A stretch of DNA of 33,795 nucleotides. Source: Pseudomonadales bacterium. GTDB taxonomy: Bacteria > Pseudomonadota > Gammaproteobacteria > Pseudomonadales > UBA7239. The translations under genes were made by a program, and so were the position numbers. The notes beneath the pieces were generated by a model. The model saw only the letters and a list, made by a program, of their open reading frames with translations, was not told the origin of the DNA and did no database searches. The stretch is from the NCBI GenBank assembly GCA_020443005.1, contig JAGRJA010000398.1:1-33795 (forward strand), read 5' to 3'. Positions 24,435 through 32,825 of this stretch are shown here, in pieces (position 1 is the first letter of the stretch; each line of letters starts with the position of its first letter).

Positions 24435-25988
24435 ATGACACAACTTGACGGTATTAAAACTTACACCAATCTTATTTCTGCGGAGCTGGTTGAACAAGCC
24501 TTGCTTCGAGGCGAAGGCAAGCTGACCGATACCGGTGCATTGCTGGTGGAAACAGGAAAAAGAACCGGTCGTTCGCCTGCCGATCGTTTTATTGTACAGG
24601 AGCCCAGTACAGCCGATGCAATTGATTGGGGTTCTGTAAACCGTCCTTTCCCGGAAGACAAGTTCAACGCGCTTTGGGACCGTGTTGAGGCTTACCTTTC
24701 CGAGCGTGACCGTTTTGTTTCTGAGTTGCATGTCGCGGCTCATGATGAGCATTACATCCCGGTTCAGGTGAATACTGAAACGGCGTGGCAGAGTCTGTTT
24801 GGTCGAAACATGTTCATCCGTCCTGAAAAATACAACCCGAAAGCCAAGTCCGAGTGGAAAATACTCAATGTAGCCAGTTTTGAATGTCAACCTGAACGGG
24901 ACGGTACCCATTCTGACGGCGTTGTCATTATTAACTTTGCCCAGCGCAAAGTGCTGTTGGCGGGTATGCGCTATGCGGGAGAAATGAAAAAAGCCATGTT
25001 CTCTGTGCAGAACTTCCTGCTACCGGAAAAAGATGTGATGCCCATGCACTGTTCAGCGAATGTGGGTGAAAATGGCGACACGGCCTTGTTCTTCGGTTTG
25101 TCGGGTACCGGCAAAACCACATTGTCGGCTGATCCGGAGCGTTACCTGATCGGGGATGATGAACATGGTTGGGCCAAGGGCTCTGTGTTTAACATGGAAG
25201 GTGGCTGTTATGCCAAAACCATTAACCTTTCCGAAAAGAATGAGCCGATTATCTGGGATGCAATCCGTTTTGGTGCAATTGTTGAAAATGTGAAAGTGGA
25301 TGATGTTCGCCATGCTGATTATGACGACACAAGCATTTCAGAGAATGGCCGCTGTTCCTATCCGCTTGAGCATGTCGAGAAGCGTGTTGAAAAGAACTCG
25401 GCAGGTGAGCCCAAAGTTGTTATTTTTCTGACTTGTGATGTGTCCGGTGTCTTGCCTCCGGTTTCCATCCTGAGTAAAGAAGCGGCAGCCTATCACTTTT
25501 TAAGCGGTTATACTGCCCGCGTTGGCTCGACCGAGCTTGGTGCTGAGGCGGGTATCAACCCTGCGTTCTCAACCTGTTTCGGCGCACCCTTTATGCCTCG
25601 TCCGGCACGCGAGTATGCCGAATTGCTGATGAAGCGTGTTGAAGAGTTTGGTTCGCATGTTTATCTGGTAAATACCGGTTGGACCGGAGGGTCGGGTGCA
25701 CCGGGTGGGGCTGGTTCGCGTTTTCCGATTCCTGTTACCCGTGCAGTGGTTGCGGCTTGCCAGAGCGGCGCCTTGCTGAATGCCGATACCGAACATCTGG
25801 ATTGTTTGAATCTTGATATTCCCAAATTTGTACCGCATGTCGACAGCAAATACCTGAACCCGCGTGATACCTGGGAAGACAAGGCGGCCTACGATGTCGA
25901 GGCCAAAAAGCTGGCAGGGCTCTTCGCAGAAAATATCAAGAAATTCAATGTCAGTGATGCTATTCTCAAGGCCGGGCCGCAGGCGTAA
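24435..25988 (+). CDS. pckA: Phosphoenolpyruvate carboxykinase (ATP)
   Basis: Gluconeogenic conversion of oxaloacetate and ATP to phosphoenolpyruvate, CO2 and ADP. The 517-residue protein has 'GKRTGRSPADRFIV', the metal and oxaloacetate site around 'MPMHCSANVGENGDTALFFGLSGTGKTTLSADP' including the kinase-1a P-loop, kinase-2 'IGDDEHGW', 'EGGCYAKTINLS' and C-terminal 'VNTGWTGGSG'. All residues I know to be essential appear present. ATG at 24435 behind AGGAC at 24422-24426. A terminator follows. In the 206-bp gap to the divergent priA I found no convincing promoter pair. Confidence 0.98.
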   Translation: MTQLDGIKTYTNLISAELVEQALLRGEGKLTDTGALLVETGKRTGRSPADRFIVQEPSTADAIDWGSVNRPFPEDKFNALWDRVEAYLSERDRFVSELHVAAHDEHYIPVQVNTETAWQSLFGRNMFIRPEKYNPKAKSEWKILNVASFECQPERDGTHSDGVVIINFAQRKVLLAGMRYAGEMKKAMFSVQNFLLPEKDVMPMHCSANVGENGDTALFFGLSGTGKTTLSADPERYLIGDDEHGWAKGSVFNMEGGCYAKTINLSEKNEPIIWDAIRFGAIVENVKVDDVRHADYDDTSISENGRCSYPLEHVEKRVEKNSAGEPKVVIFLTCDVSGVLPPVSILSKEAAAYHFLSGYTARVGSTELGAEAGINPAFSTCFGAPFMPRPAREYAELLMKRVEEFGSHVYLVNTGWTGGSGAPGGAGSRFPIPVTRAVVAACQSGALLNADTEHLDCLNLDIPKFVPHVDSKYLNPRDTWEDKAAYDVEAKKLAGLFAENIKKFNVSDAILKAGPQA

Positions 25989-26000
25989 AAAAGCAATAAT

Positions 26001-26028
26001 AACGCCCCTTAACCGGGGCGTTTTTTTT
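26001..26028 (+). terminator. Rho-independent terminator after pckA
   Basis: AACGCCCC-TTAACC-GGGGCGTT hairpin (26001-26022) running into a T-tract to 26028, 12 bp after the pckA stop. The next gene starts only 16 bp later. Confidence 0.95.
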
Positions 26029-26043
26029 GAGGGTGTTTAATCG

Positions 26044-28380
26044 GTGAATGACAATAAAACGCATATTTCCGGTTTCATGCTAGCCCTTCTTTTTTTTCTT
26101 TTTTTCCTTTCCGGTTTTTCGGCGCTGGTTTACCAGGTTATCTGGCAACGCATGCTGGGGCTTTTTTCCGGCGTGGATTTGTATTCGGCCACAATCATTG
26201 TTTCTGCATTTATGTTGGGCATGGGCTGCGGTACGCTGACAGGGGGTGGTCTGGCCGACCGGAGAACAACCCGGCAGCTTCTGGGCTTGTTTGCGTTTGC
26301 AGAATTGATGATTGGATGTTTTGCCCTGATCAGCAAGTGGCTCTATTACGATATTCTCTATCAGTCATTTCCCGGATTGGGCCAGAACCCGCTATTGCTG
26401 GGTTTTGTACTGTTTGCCAGCTTATTGATTCCGACCTTTTTTATGGGGCTGACGCTGCCCTTGTTGTCCAAAGCACTTACCCGGCAACTGGATGAAGCCG
26501 CTCTGAAAATTGGTGCGCTCTATGGCGTAAATACCTTGGGAGCTTCCTTTGGTGCGATCAGTTCTTTTTTCCTGATTCACCGGCTCGGTTTTGAGGGTGC
26601 TTTATCCTTCGGTGCCATTTTGAATTTGCTGGTCATGAGCGGTTCAGTCTTGCTCTTTTTTCATTTCAGGCAATCGCCATCAATCGTCTCCGGGGAAGCG
26701 ATAAAATCGAAGGCTACTGCTACTGCTACTGCTACTGCTACTGCTACTGCTACTGTTGGCAAAAAACCATTAAATCTGGCTGACACCGGGAAGATTAACC
26801 TCTGGATAGCCGTGTATGCGGTTTCCGGTTTTATGGCTTTGGGCCTGGAATTGCTTTGGCTAAGGTTGGTGAATGTTTTTTATGGCTCCGTTTCCTACAC
26901 ATTCAGTGCCATTATGTTTTTGTATTTGCTGGGCCTTGCGCTGGGTACATTTGCCGGTTTGAAGCTTGCGCCTCAAAGCAAAAGACCCGTTCAGGGCTTT
27001 TTGTCGGTACAAACCGGCATCGCCCTGTATTCGATATTATCGGTAATCCTGATTATTCGGTTTATTGACCACGCGCCCGTTTTTGCTGATGCCTGGTGGT
27101 TCCTGAATACACGGGGTTTGGTGCAGGGTCTTGAAAAGGCAATACATGTCTACTTGCTCCTGCCGGCGATGATCATTCTTCCACCGACCGTCCTGATGGG
27201 TATCAGTTTTCCCTATTTGCAGCAGGTTATCCAAAATGATCTTGATAGCATCGGGCGCAAAGTGGGCTGGTTACAGACTGCCAATATCATCGGTTCGACA
27301 CTGGGCGCGAGTTGTGTCGGTATTGTAATGCTGGCGCTGGCCGGTACAGCCGGCACCCTGAAAATACTGTTTTTGATGTCGGTTTTGTACCCCTTGCTGT
27401 TGTGGCGTTCGCTGTCTGTAGAGCGCTCGTCGCCCGTGAGGTCGACCGGTTACCTGTTGACAGTAGCCTGTTATGTCGGCTTGTCTTTTCTGGTTCCGGA
27501 TAATCACAGTCTGTGGGCAAAAATGCACGGAACAAATGTCGATAAGCTGATTGTTGGAGAAGATGGTTCGGGCGTTGTTGCCATGCGCAGTGAAACAGAG
27601 CCTTTTTCCCAGTCGGCCTACCTTGATAAAACGCTGGTTTACCTGAATGGCTCAACGATAAGCGCGATACCCTATGGTGGTTTGCATACCAAGCTGGGGC
27701 TGTTGCCGGCCATGCTGCATCCCCACCCGGAGGAGGTGGCGATAATTGGTCTGGGCTCGGGGGATACGCTTTTTGCGGCAGGTAGCAGGGAAGAAATAAA
27801 GTCCATCACCAATATCGAAATCGCATTTCAGCAAAAAAATGTATTACAGAAATTACATGAAACCAGACCTTATCGGGGCATTGAGCGCTTGCTTACCGAT
27901 AACCGCTTTAACTATATCTGGACAGATGCAAGAACCTGGCTAATGAGAAGCGGTAAAAAATTTGACATTATTGAAGCTGATGCCCTGTATCCTCATCATG
28001 CCTACTCCGGTAATCTGTACTCAAGAGAGTATTTTGAATTGATGCTGAACCACCTGAAACCGGGTGGATTTGCGGCTTCATGGATACCTACTGAACGAAC
28101 GGCCAACACTTTCCGTTCCGTATTTCCGTATATTCTCAATATTGGTGGCTGGCTTTTTATTGGTAGTAATGAGCCTATTGATATTGATATGAAACAGCTT
28201 AAGGAGCGACTTGAATCCGGATTTACCCGGCAATATTTTGAAGCAGTAGAATATGACTTTCATCGGGCGATTCACAATGAAATGAGTGATGTTTCACTCG
28301 AAACCCGATCCACAGACACCCCCGAAAGCAGGATGAATACGGATCTGTACCCGCGTGACGAGTTTCTGGTCCGGCAATGA
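26044..28380 (+). CDS. Fused membrane transporter-like/spermidine-synthase-like protein
   Basis: A 778-residue protein of the 'fused MFS/spermidine synthase' type, function not established. Residues 1 to about 490 contain some 12-14 membrane segments, beginning 'LSGFSALVYQVIWQRMLGLFSG', the usual start of this family. A soluble C-terminal domain (about 510-778) has the Rossmann SAM-binding-like 'VAIIGLGSGDTLFAAG' and 'FDIIEADALYPHHAYSGNLYSREYFELM', equivalent to the spermidine-synthase catalytic segment but without its usual acidic pattern, so polyamine synthesis is doubtful. A run of seven Ala-Thr dipeptides lies in the loop after residue 222. The start is GTG with GAGGGTG 8 bases upstream. 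It may be co-transcribed with cysK 33 bp downstream. Confidence 0.88.
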   Translation: MNDNKTHISGFMLALLFFLFFLSGFSALVYQVIWQRMLGLFSGVDLYSATIIVSAFMLGMGCGTLTGGGLADRRTTRQLLGLFAFAELMIGCFALISKWLYYDILYQSFPGLGQNPLLLGFVLFASLLIPTFFMGLTLPLLSKALTRQLDEAALKIGALYGVNTLGASFGAISSFFLIHRLGFEGALSFGAILNLLVMSGSVLLFFHFRQSPSIVSGEAIKSKATATATATATATATVGKKPLNLADTGKINLWIAVYAVSGFMALGLELLWLRLVNVFYGSVSYTFSAIMFLYLLGLALGTFAGLKLAPQSKRPVQGFLSVQTGIALYSILSVILIIRFIDHAPVFADAWWFLNTRGLVQGLEKAIHVYLLLPAMIILPPTVLMGISFPYLQQVIQNDLDSIGRKVGWLQTANIIGSTLGASCVGIVMLALAGTAGTLKILFLMSVLYPLLLWRSLSVERSSPVRSTGYLLTVACYVGLSFLVPDNHSLWAKMHGTNVDKLIVGEDGSGVVAMRSETEPFSQSAYLDKTLVYLNGSTISAIPYGGLHTKLGLLPAMLHPHPEEVAIIGLGSGDTLFAAGSREEIKSITNIEIAFQQKNVLQKLHETRPYRGIERLLTDNRFNYIWTDARTWLMRSGKKFDIIEADALYPHHAYSGNLYSREYFELMLNHLKPGGFAASWIPTERTANTFRSVFPYILNIGGWLFIGSNEPIDIDMKQLKERLESGFTRQYFEAVEYDFHRAIHNEMSDVSLETRSTDTPESRMNTDLYPRDEFLVRQ
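26713..26754 (+). repeat. (GCTACT)7 in-frame hexanucleotide microsatellite
   Basis: Seven perfect tandem copies of GCTACT (42 bp) encode seven Ala-Thr dipeptides in a hydrophilic loop of the membrane fusion protein. Because the unit is 6 bp, slippage changes loop length without shifting the frame. Confidence 0.97.
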
Positions 28381-28413
28381 AAGGCTAACCGAGCTACAAT
28401 TTCAGGAGTTTTT

Positions 28414-29355
28414 ATGACAAAAGTGTTTGAAGATAACAGTCTGTCAATTGGCAAAACCCCCCTTGTCAAAATTAACCGTATTACCAGTGGCAAGGTGTTT
28501 GCCAAGATTGAAAGCCGAAACCCGGCGAATTCGGTTAAATGCCGGATAGGTGCAAACATGATTTGGGCGGGGGAAAAGCAGGGAAGACTCAAGCCCGGCA
28601 TGCAAATAGTAGAGCCGACCAGTGGTAATACCGGTATTGCGCTGGCGTTTGTGGCGGCTTCCCGGGGTTATTCCATTACGCTGACCATGCCGGAAACCAT
28701 GAGCATCGAGCGTCGGCAAATCATGGCAGCACTGGGGGCCAATGTGGTGTTGACGGAAGGCGCGAAAGGTATGCCGGGTGCGATAGCCAGGGCCGAAGAG
28801 ATTTGTGCAAAAGATCCTGATAATACCTTTATGCCAGGCCAGTTTGATAACCCGGCAAACCCTGAAATTCACGAGCTGACCACCGGCCCCGAGATATGGG
28901 AGGATACGGCGGGTGACATTGATGTGCTCGTCAGCGGCGTAGGTACAGGTGGAACCATTTCCGGGATTTCCCGTTTCATCAAAAAAACCAAAGGTAAAGC
29001 TATTACCGCTGTGGCCATAGAGCCGGCTTCCTCGACGGTGATTGCTTCTGCATTGAATGGTGTGGAACTCACTCATGGCCCTCACAAGATACAGGGTATC
29101 GGTGCCGGGTTTTTGCCAAAGAACCTTGATCTCTCCCTGATTGACCGGGTGGAGCAGGTCAGCAATGAGGATGCCATGACCTGGGCCCACAAGCTGATGA
29201 AGGAGGAGGGGATTCTTGCCGGTATTTCCAGTGGTGCAGCAATGTGTGTTGCCGATCGCATTGCGAGTCAGCCCGCGTTTTCTGGAAAGACTGTGGTTGT
29301 GATACTGCCGGATTCAGCTGAACGCTATCTGTCATCAGCACTGTTTGAAGGCTGA
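28414..29355 (+). CDS. cysK: Cysteine synthase A (O-acetylserine sulfhydrylase)
   Basis: PLP enzyme that makes cysteine from O-acetylserine and sulfide. The 313-residue product closely follows CysK: 'FEDNSLSIGKTPLVKINRI', the PLP lysine in 'NSVKCRIGANMIW' (Lys42), the substrate loop 'EPTSGNTGIALAF', 'LTEGAKGMPGAI', phosphate-binding 'GVGTGGTISG' and 'GILAGISSGAA'. It ends at 'LSSALFEG', about ten residues earlier than the E. coli enzyme, a minor tail difference. The ATG at 28414 has CAGGAG 7-8 bases upstream. It precedes dsbB, so cysteine synthesis and disulfide formation lie side by side. Confidence 0.96.
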   Translation: MTKVFEDNSLSIGKTPLVKINRITSGKVFAKIESRNPANSVKCRIGANMIWAGEKQGRLKPGMQIVEPTSGNTGIALAFVAASRGYSITLTMPETMSIERRQIMAALGANVVLTEGAKGMPGAIARAEEICAKDPDNTFMPGQFDNPANPEIHELTTGPEIWEDTAGDIDVLVSGVGTGGTISGISRFIKKTKGKAITAVAIEPASSTVIASALNGVELTHGPHKIQGIGAGFLPKNLDLSLIDRVEQVSNEDAMTWAHKLMKEEGILAGISSGAAMCVADRIASQPAFSGKTVVVILPDSAERYLSSALFEG

Positions 29356-29403
29356 ACCGGTTTTGGCGCAGGTTAAACGAAGGAAGAAGGGACTTTGGGC
29401 AAA

Positions 29404-29928
29404 ATGAAAACATCTTCCCCCAGGCTTGTTTTTTTGGGCATGGCCATTTTTTCCACTGGCCTGATTGCGACAGCATTGTATATGCAGGAGGTGCTCGGCT
29501 TGCACCCTTGCCCACTCTGTATAACCCAGCGGATTTTCGTCATTGTCGTCGGTGTGCTTGCCTTTCTGGCCTGTTTGCACAACCCCGGCAAGACCGGCAT
29601 CAGGGTTTATGCGTTTCTTTGTGCGCTTGCTGCCTTGCTTGGTGCTGGTGTGGCTGCCCGGCATGTCTGGATTCAAAACCTGCCGGAAGATCAGGTGCCA
29701 GCGTGTGGTCCGGGCTTGCAGTATATGTTTGAGCACTTCCCTTTCATGAAAGCGCTGGAATTGCTGTTTATGGGCGATGGTAATTGTGCGGATGTGGTTT
29801 GGCAGTTTATGGGACTGAGTATCCCGGCCTGGACGCTGCTTGCCTTTGTGTGTTTTGTGATTGCAGGTGTCTGGCTTTTTCTGCGAGCACCGCTTTTCAA
29901 AGGTAGCAGCGATAAGCAGGCTTCATAA
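29404..29928 (+). CDS. dsbB: Disulfide bond formation protein DsbB
   Basis: Inner-membrane quinone reductase that reoxidises periplasmic DsbA. The 174-residue protein has four membrane segments, the first periplasmic Cys pair in 'HPCPLCITQR' (Cys36 and Cys39), where Arg contacts the quinone, and the second pair in 'ACGPGL' and 'GNCADV'. The ATG at 29404 is used. An in-frame TTG at 29395 is nearer to the AGGA at 29381 and is a possible alternative. It lies 48 bp after cysK on the same strand and is followed by a terminator. The quinone-facing motif and all four Cys are intact. Confidence 0.95.
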   Translation: MKTSSPRLVFLGMAIFSTGLIATALYMQEVLGLHPCPLCITQRIFVIVVGVLAFLACLHNPGKTGIRVYAFLCALAALLGAGVAARHVWIQNLPEDQVPACGPGLQYMFEHFPFMKALELLFMGDGNCADVVWQFMGLSIPAWTLLAFVCFVIAGVWLFLRAPLFKGSSDKQAS

Positions 29929-29956
29929 AATGGAAATATTCAGGCCTGAAAGAAAA

Positions 29957-29979
29957 AACCCGCTGTTCAGCGGGTTTTT
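29957..29979. terminator. Bidirectional terminator between dsbB and the FKBP gene
   Basis: AACCCGCTG-TT-CAGCGGGTT hairpin with T5 on the plus-strand side and a run of A's on the other, so it can end transcription of dsbB and of the convergent FKBP gene (stop at 30009). Confidence 0.92.
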
Positions 29980-30008
29980 CAAGCGGTGGAGTGATAGCGT
30001 GTACCTGA

Positions 30009-30827
30009 TCACTCGTTAACCTGTTCCTCTTCATCCTGACTTGCTTTCAGCAACTCGACTTCAAAGATAAGGGTGGAATTGGGGCCGATATCCCTGCCGG
30101 CGCCACCGGGGCCGTAGGCCAGATCGGAAGGCAGGTAAATTTCCCATTTGGAGCCTTCTGGCATCAGTTGCAAGGCTTCTGTCCAGCCAGGGATCACTTG
30201 ATTCAATGCAAAAGTAGCGGGCTCCCCGCGCTCGATTGAGCTGTCAAAAACAGTGCCATTAATCAGCTTGCCGACATAGTGAACGGTTACAACATCTTCT
30301 GCAGAAGGTTTGGGGCCACTGCCTTCCGTAATGATTTTGTATTGCAAACCACTTTCAGTGGTATTGACGCCTTCTTTTACGGCATTTTCGGCCAGGAATT
30401 TCTCGCCTTCCATTTTATTGACTTCACCCTGGGCCAGTCGTTGTGCTTCCATTTCGGCCTGCATTTTTTGCTGTTTTTCCATCATCTGCTTCTGGAAGGC
30501 CATTGCCGTTTTCTGCATTTCCTCTTCGCTCAGTCGCGGTTCCTTGCCCGAAAAGGCATCTCTCATGCCAGCGGCAACATAGTCGACATCAATTTCGATA
30601 TTCTGGTTGGCGAATTGCCCGCCTACCTCCAGGCCGAGGATATAACTTAACCGGTTTTTTTCGGTGCTGAGATCAATATCGTCGGCACTGCTTTTGGCAG
30701 GAGCGGCCGCTGGGCTAACGGTGGCAACTGTATCTGTCGAGGTAGAGGGTGCGGTGTTTTCCTTGCAGGATTGCAAGCCAAGTGCAGTAGTTATAACGGC
30801 AATGGCAACTAGGGTTTTTTTCATCAT
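30009..30827 (-). CDS. FKBP-type peptidyl-prolyl isomerase, FkpA/Mip-like lipoprotein
   Basis: A periplasmic prolyl isomerase/chaperone. The 272-residue precursor has a signal sequence 'KKTLVAIAVITTALGLQSC' ending in a lipobox-like LQSC (Cys21), so it is probably a lipoprotein. An N-terminal dimerisation domain (about 50-150, 'KNRLSYILGLEVGGQFANQ') with a long Gln/Met/Lys-rich helix precedes the FKBP domain: 'VTVHYVGKLINGTVFDSSIERGEPATF', 'VIPGWTEALQLMPEGSKWEIYLPSDLAYG' and 'LIFEVELLK'. This matches the FkpA/Mip/FklB architecture. ATG-ATG start (30827 or 30824). Monocistronic by context, convergent with dsbB. Confidence 0.95.
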   Translation of the reverse strand: MMKKTLVAIAVITTALGLQSCKENTAPSTSTDTVATVSPAAAPAKSSADDIDLSTEKNRLSYILGLEVGGQFANQNIEIDVDYVAAGMRDAFSGKEPRLSEEEMQKTAMAFQKQMMEKQQKMQAEMEAQRLAQGEVNKMEGEKFLAENAVKEGVNTTESGLQYKIITEGSGPKPSAEDVVTVHYVGKLINGTVFDSSIERGEPATFALNQVIPGWTEALQLMPEGSKWEIYLPSDLAYGPGGAGRDIGPNSTLIFEVELLKASQDEEEQVNE

Positions 30828-30857
30828 CGTTTGTCCATTCTATGTGAAGAGTGGGGC

Positions 30858-30886
30858 ATGATACCGCAAGCATTGAATTTGTTGAA
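30858..30886 (-). promoter_or_regulatory. Possible sigma-70 promoter for the FKBP gene
   Basis: On the minus strand TTCAAC (30886-30881), a 17-bp spacer and TATCAT (30863-30858). The -10 is good and the -35 weak. It starts about 25 nt before the ATG. I looked for a sigma-E site here, as in E. coli fkpA, and did not see one. Confidence 0.42.
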
Positions 30887-30920
30887 CCGGAATGAAGCTG
30901 CTGGCGTGATTTATGGATGA

Positions 30921-31985
30921 CTATTCGTGCAGGGCGGCATAATAATCCGGGCCTTCCTCATCGCGGATAACAGCTTGATAATGGTATACCCCGTCTTCGT
31001 CTGTTGTTCGGCTTAGCCAGTTTCGTTCGAGCATCAGCCTCAAGTGAGCAAGGCATTCCCCCAGCGCCATCATCATTTGGCTATTGTCGAGGTTTTTTCG
31101 GAACAGTACCGGCAACAGTTCCACGGCCGAGCGCGGAGTGGAGCAGGCCTCCAGAAGCAGTTGCATGTGTTTTTCATGGTGTTGTATCAGGCTGTTGATG
31201 CGTTCCTGGATGCCGTAGAAAGGCAGCTTGTGAGCGGGCAGAACCAGCGTGTCTGCGGGTAGCTCGCGAAAACGATCCAGCGATTCCAGCCAGCTTTGCA
31301 AGGGGTTGCCGTCGGGTTCAATGGATGTCACGCTGACATTGGAAGAAATGTCGGGAATAATCTGGTCGCCAGAAATCAGTATGTTCAGCTCGGCGCAGTA
31401 CAAACAGGCGTGCTCGGGTGAGTGGCCTTCACCAATCATGATGCGCCACTGGTGCTTGCCGATTTTTAGAAACTGCCCCTCGCGCAATCGTTGATAACTG
31501 CGCGGCAGGGGTTCGACCAGCGAGGAAAAGTCCATCGAACCTTTTCTGATCTTTTCGTAGTATTCGGGTGGCATTCCTGTGCCAATCAGGTGTTTTTTCA
31601 TCGCCCAGGAGTCGTGTTGAGGCACCGGGCTGCTGAAGGTTCTTGCCGCAAAATACTCACCAAAGGTCATATAGAACGGCGCTTGCCAGTGTTCACTCAG
31701 CCAGCCGGCCTGACCGACATGATCCGGATGCATATGCGTGGCAATGATCTTTGTAACGGGTTTGCCTGACAGTTCTTTATCAAAAACCTGCAGCCAATGC
31801 TGTTGCGTACTTTGCCCTTTCATTCCCGTATCGATAATGGCCCAGCCTTCGCCATCTTCCAGCAGATAAAGGTTGATATGATCGAGTGCAATCGGCAGGG
31901 GCATTCTCGCCCACAAAATACCGGGGGCGATAAGGGTGCAAGTGCCGGGTTCGGGGGCTTCGGTGAAAGGAAAGTTGAGCGACAT
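30921..31985 (-). CDS. MBL-fold metallo-hydrolase
   Basis: A metallo-beta-lactamase-fold hydrolase, substrate unknown. The 354-residue protein has the metal motif 'ATHMHPDHVGQAGWL' (HxHxDH form), the further ligands 'GEGHSPEH' and 'SGDQI', and a distal His in 'VLPAHKLPF'. The C-terminal 90 residues look like a winged-helix cap as in LACTB2-like proteins. The ATG at 31985 is preferred to a TTG at 32015. Neither has a strong ribosome site. It is divergent from the flavin reductase/acyl-CoA ligase pair. The fold includes thioesterases and lactonases, so a role in CoA-thioester or lactone metabolism linked to the neighbours is possible but not shown. Confidence 0.9.
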   Translation of the reverse strand: MSLNFPFTEAPEPGTCTLIAPGILWARMPLPIALDHINLYLLEDGEGWAIIDTGMKGQSTQQHWLQVFDKELSGKPVTKIIATHMHPDHVGQAGWLSEHWQAPFYMTFGEYFAARTFSSPVPQHDSWAMKKHLIGTGMPPEYYEKIRKGSMDFSSLVEPLPRSYQRLREGQFLKIGKHQWRIMIGEGHSPEHACLYCAELNILISGDQIIPDISSNVSVTSIEPDGNPLQSWLESLDRFRELPADTLVLPAHKLPFYGIQERINSLIQHHEKHMQLLLEACSTPRSAVELLPVLFRKNLDNSQMMMALGECLAHLRLMLERNWLSRTTDEDGVYHYQAVIRDEEGPDYYAALHE

Positions 31986-32137
31986 GAGGAGCTGCTTAGC
32001 GGTATTTGCAACCAATGTATAAGAAAAACATTTTGATATCTTTAGGCGTTAATACTTAAAACAGTTTCAATGGGGGTGTTTTCGCTCGACTGCTGCCGGG
32101 TTCATGGGCTCGGTTTTGCCAAAATCCTGTGCAATGT

Positions 32138-32166
32138 TTGACAAGGCAACGAAGGCTTCTTAGTAT
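32138..32166 (+). promoter_or_regulatory. Strong sigma-70 promoter for the flavin reductase/ligase operon
   Basis: TTGACA (32138-32143), exactly 17 bp, TAGTAT (32161-32166): a perfect -35 and a 5/6 -10. The start would be near 32173, with a leader of about 107 nt before 32280. The rest of the 294-bp gap to the divergent MBL gene shows no other recognisable element. Confidence 0.7.
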
Positions 32167-32279
32167 CGACAGCCCTTGTTTGTACCCGGCTTGTTTTTGG
32201 TGGGTGACAATAACGGGCATTTTTTCGTCAATGCACAAAACAAGGGATTACATTCCGTTTTTCCGTTATGGAGTCGCCA

Positions 32280-32774
32280 ATGGCGCTTTTTCAAAACGAT
32301 CCTGTTGAAGCAATGAAAGCAGGAATGCGGCGCCTGGCTTCTGCAGTCAGCATTGTCTCGCTCAGTGATGATGACAATCAGCGTCATGCCATGACAGTCA
32401 GCTCGGTAACCTCGCTCTCGGATAACCCGGCTTCTCTGCTGGTTTGTATTAACAAGTCGGCAGCCTGCTCTACAGCGTTTCGCCCGGAGAGGCTGTTTGC
32501 CATCAATATCCTGAAAAACCATCAGCAGGATTTATCCGGCATCTGTGCCGGGCAAGAACAGGGAGAGCAGCGATTTATAAAGGGAAATTGGGCGCAGGAG
32601 GGTTCAGTGCCTTATTTGCCGGATGCAGATGCGAGCATTTTTTGCAAGAATGTGAAAATTGTCGAGTACGGTACCCATATTATTGTTATCGGTAATGTTG
32701 AAAAGGTGATAACGGCTGATGACGAGCCTCGACCCTTGCTGTATCTGAACGGCTCATACCACACCCTTTCCTGA
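32280..32774 (+). CDS. Flavin reductase domain protein
   Basis: A 164-residue FMN-binding split-barrel protein of the flavin_reductase family, which supplies reduced flavin to two-component monooxygenases. Family features are 'MRRLASAVSIVSL', 'AMTVSSVTSLSDNPASLLVCINKSAA', 'LFAINILKNHQQDLS' and the C-terminal 'LLYLNGSYHTL'. The ATG at 32280 has GGAG 6 bases upstream. The ATG at 32268 lies before that site. It is followed 51 bp later by a FadD3-like ligase. HsaB-type reductases of steroid degradation belong to this family, but the oxygenase partner is not in view, so the substrate pathway is uncertain. Confidence 0.9.
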   Translation: MALFQNDPVEAMKAGMRRLASAVSIVSLSDDDNQRHAMTVSSVTSLSDNPASLLVCINKSAACSTAFRPERLFAINILKNHQQDLSGICAGQEQGEQRFIKGNWAQEGSVPYLPDADASIFCKNVKIVEYGTHIIVIGNVEKVITADDEPRPLLYLNGSYHTLS

Positions 32775-32825
32775 GCAAGTGACAGCCACTACAGATTTTG
32801 CCTTTCTTTAAGGAGAACAGAATAC

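Noticed and set aside
28444..29190. 248-codon minus-strand frame opposite cysK
   Set aside because: Shadow of a clearly assigned gene; composition is that of an antisense translation.
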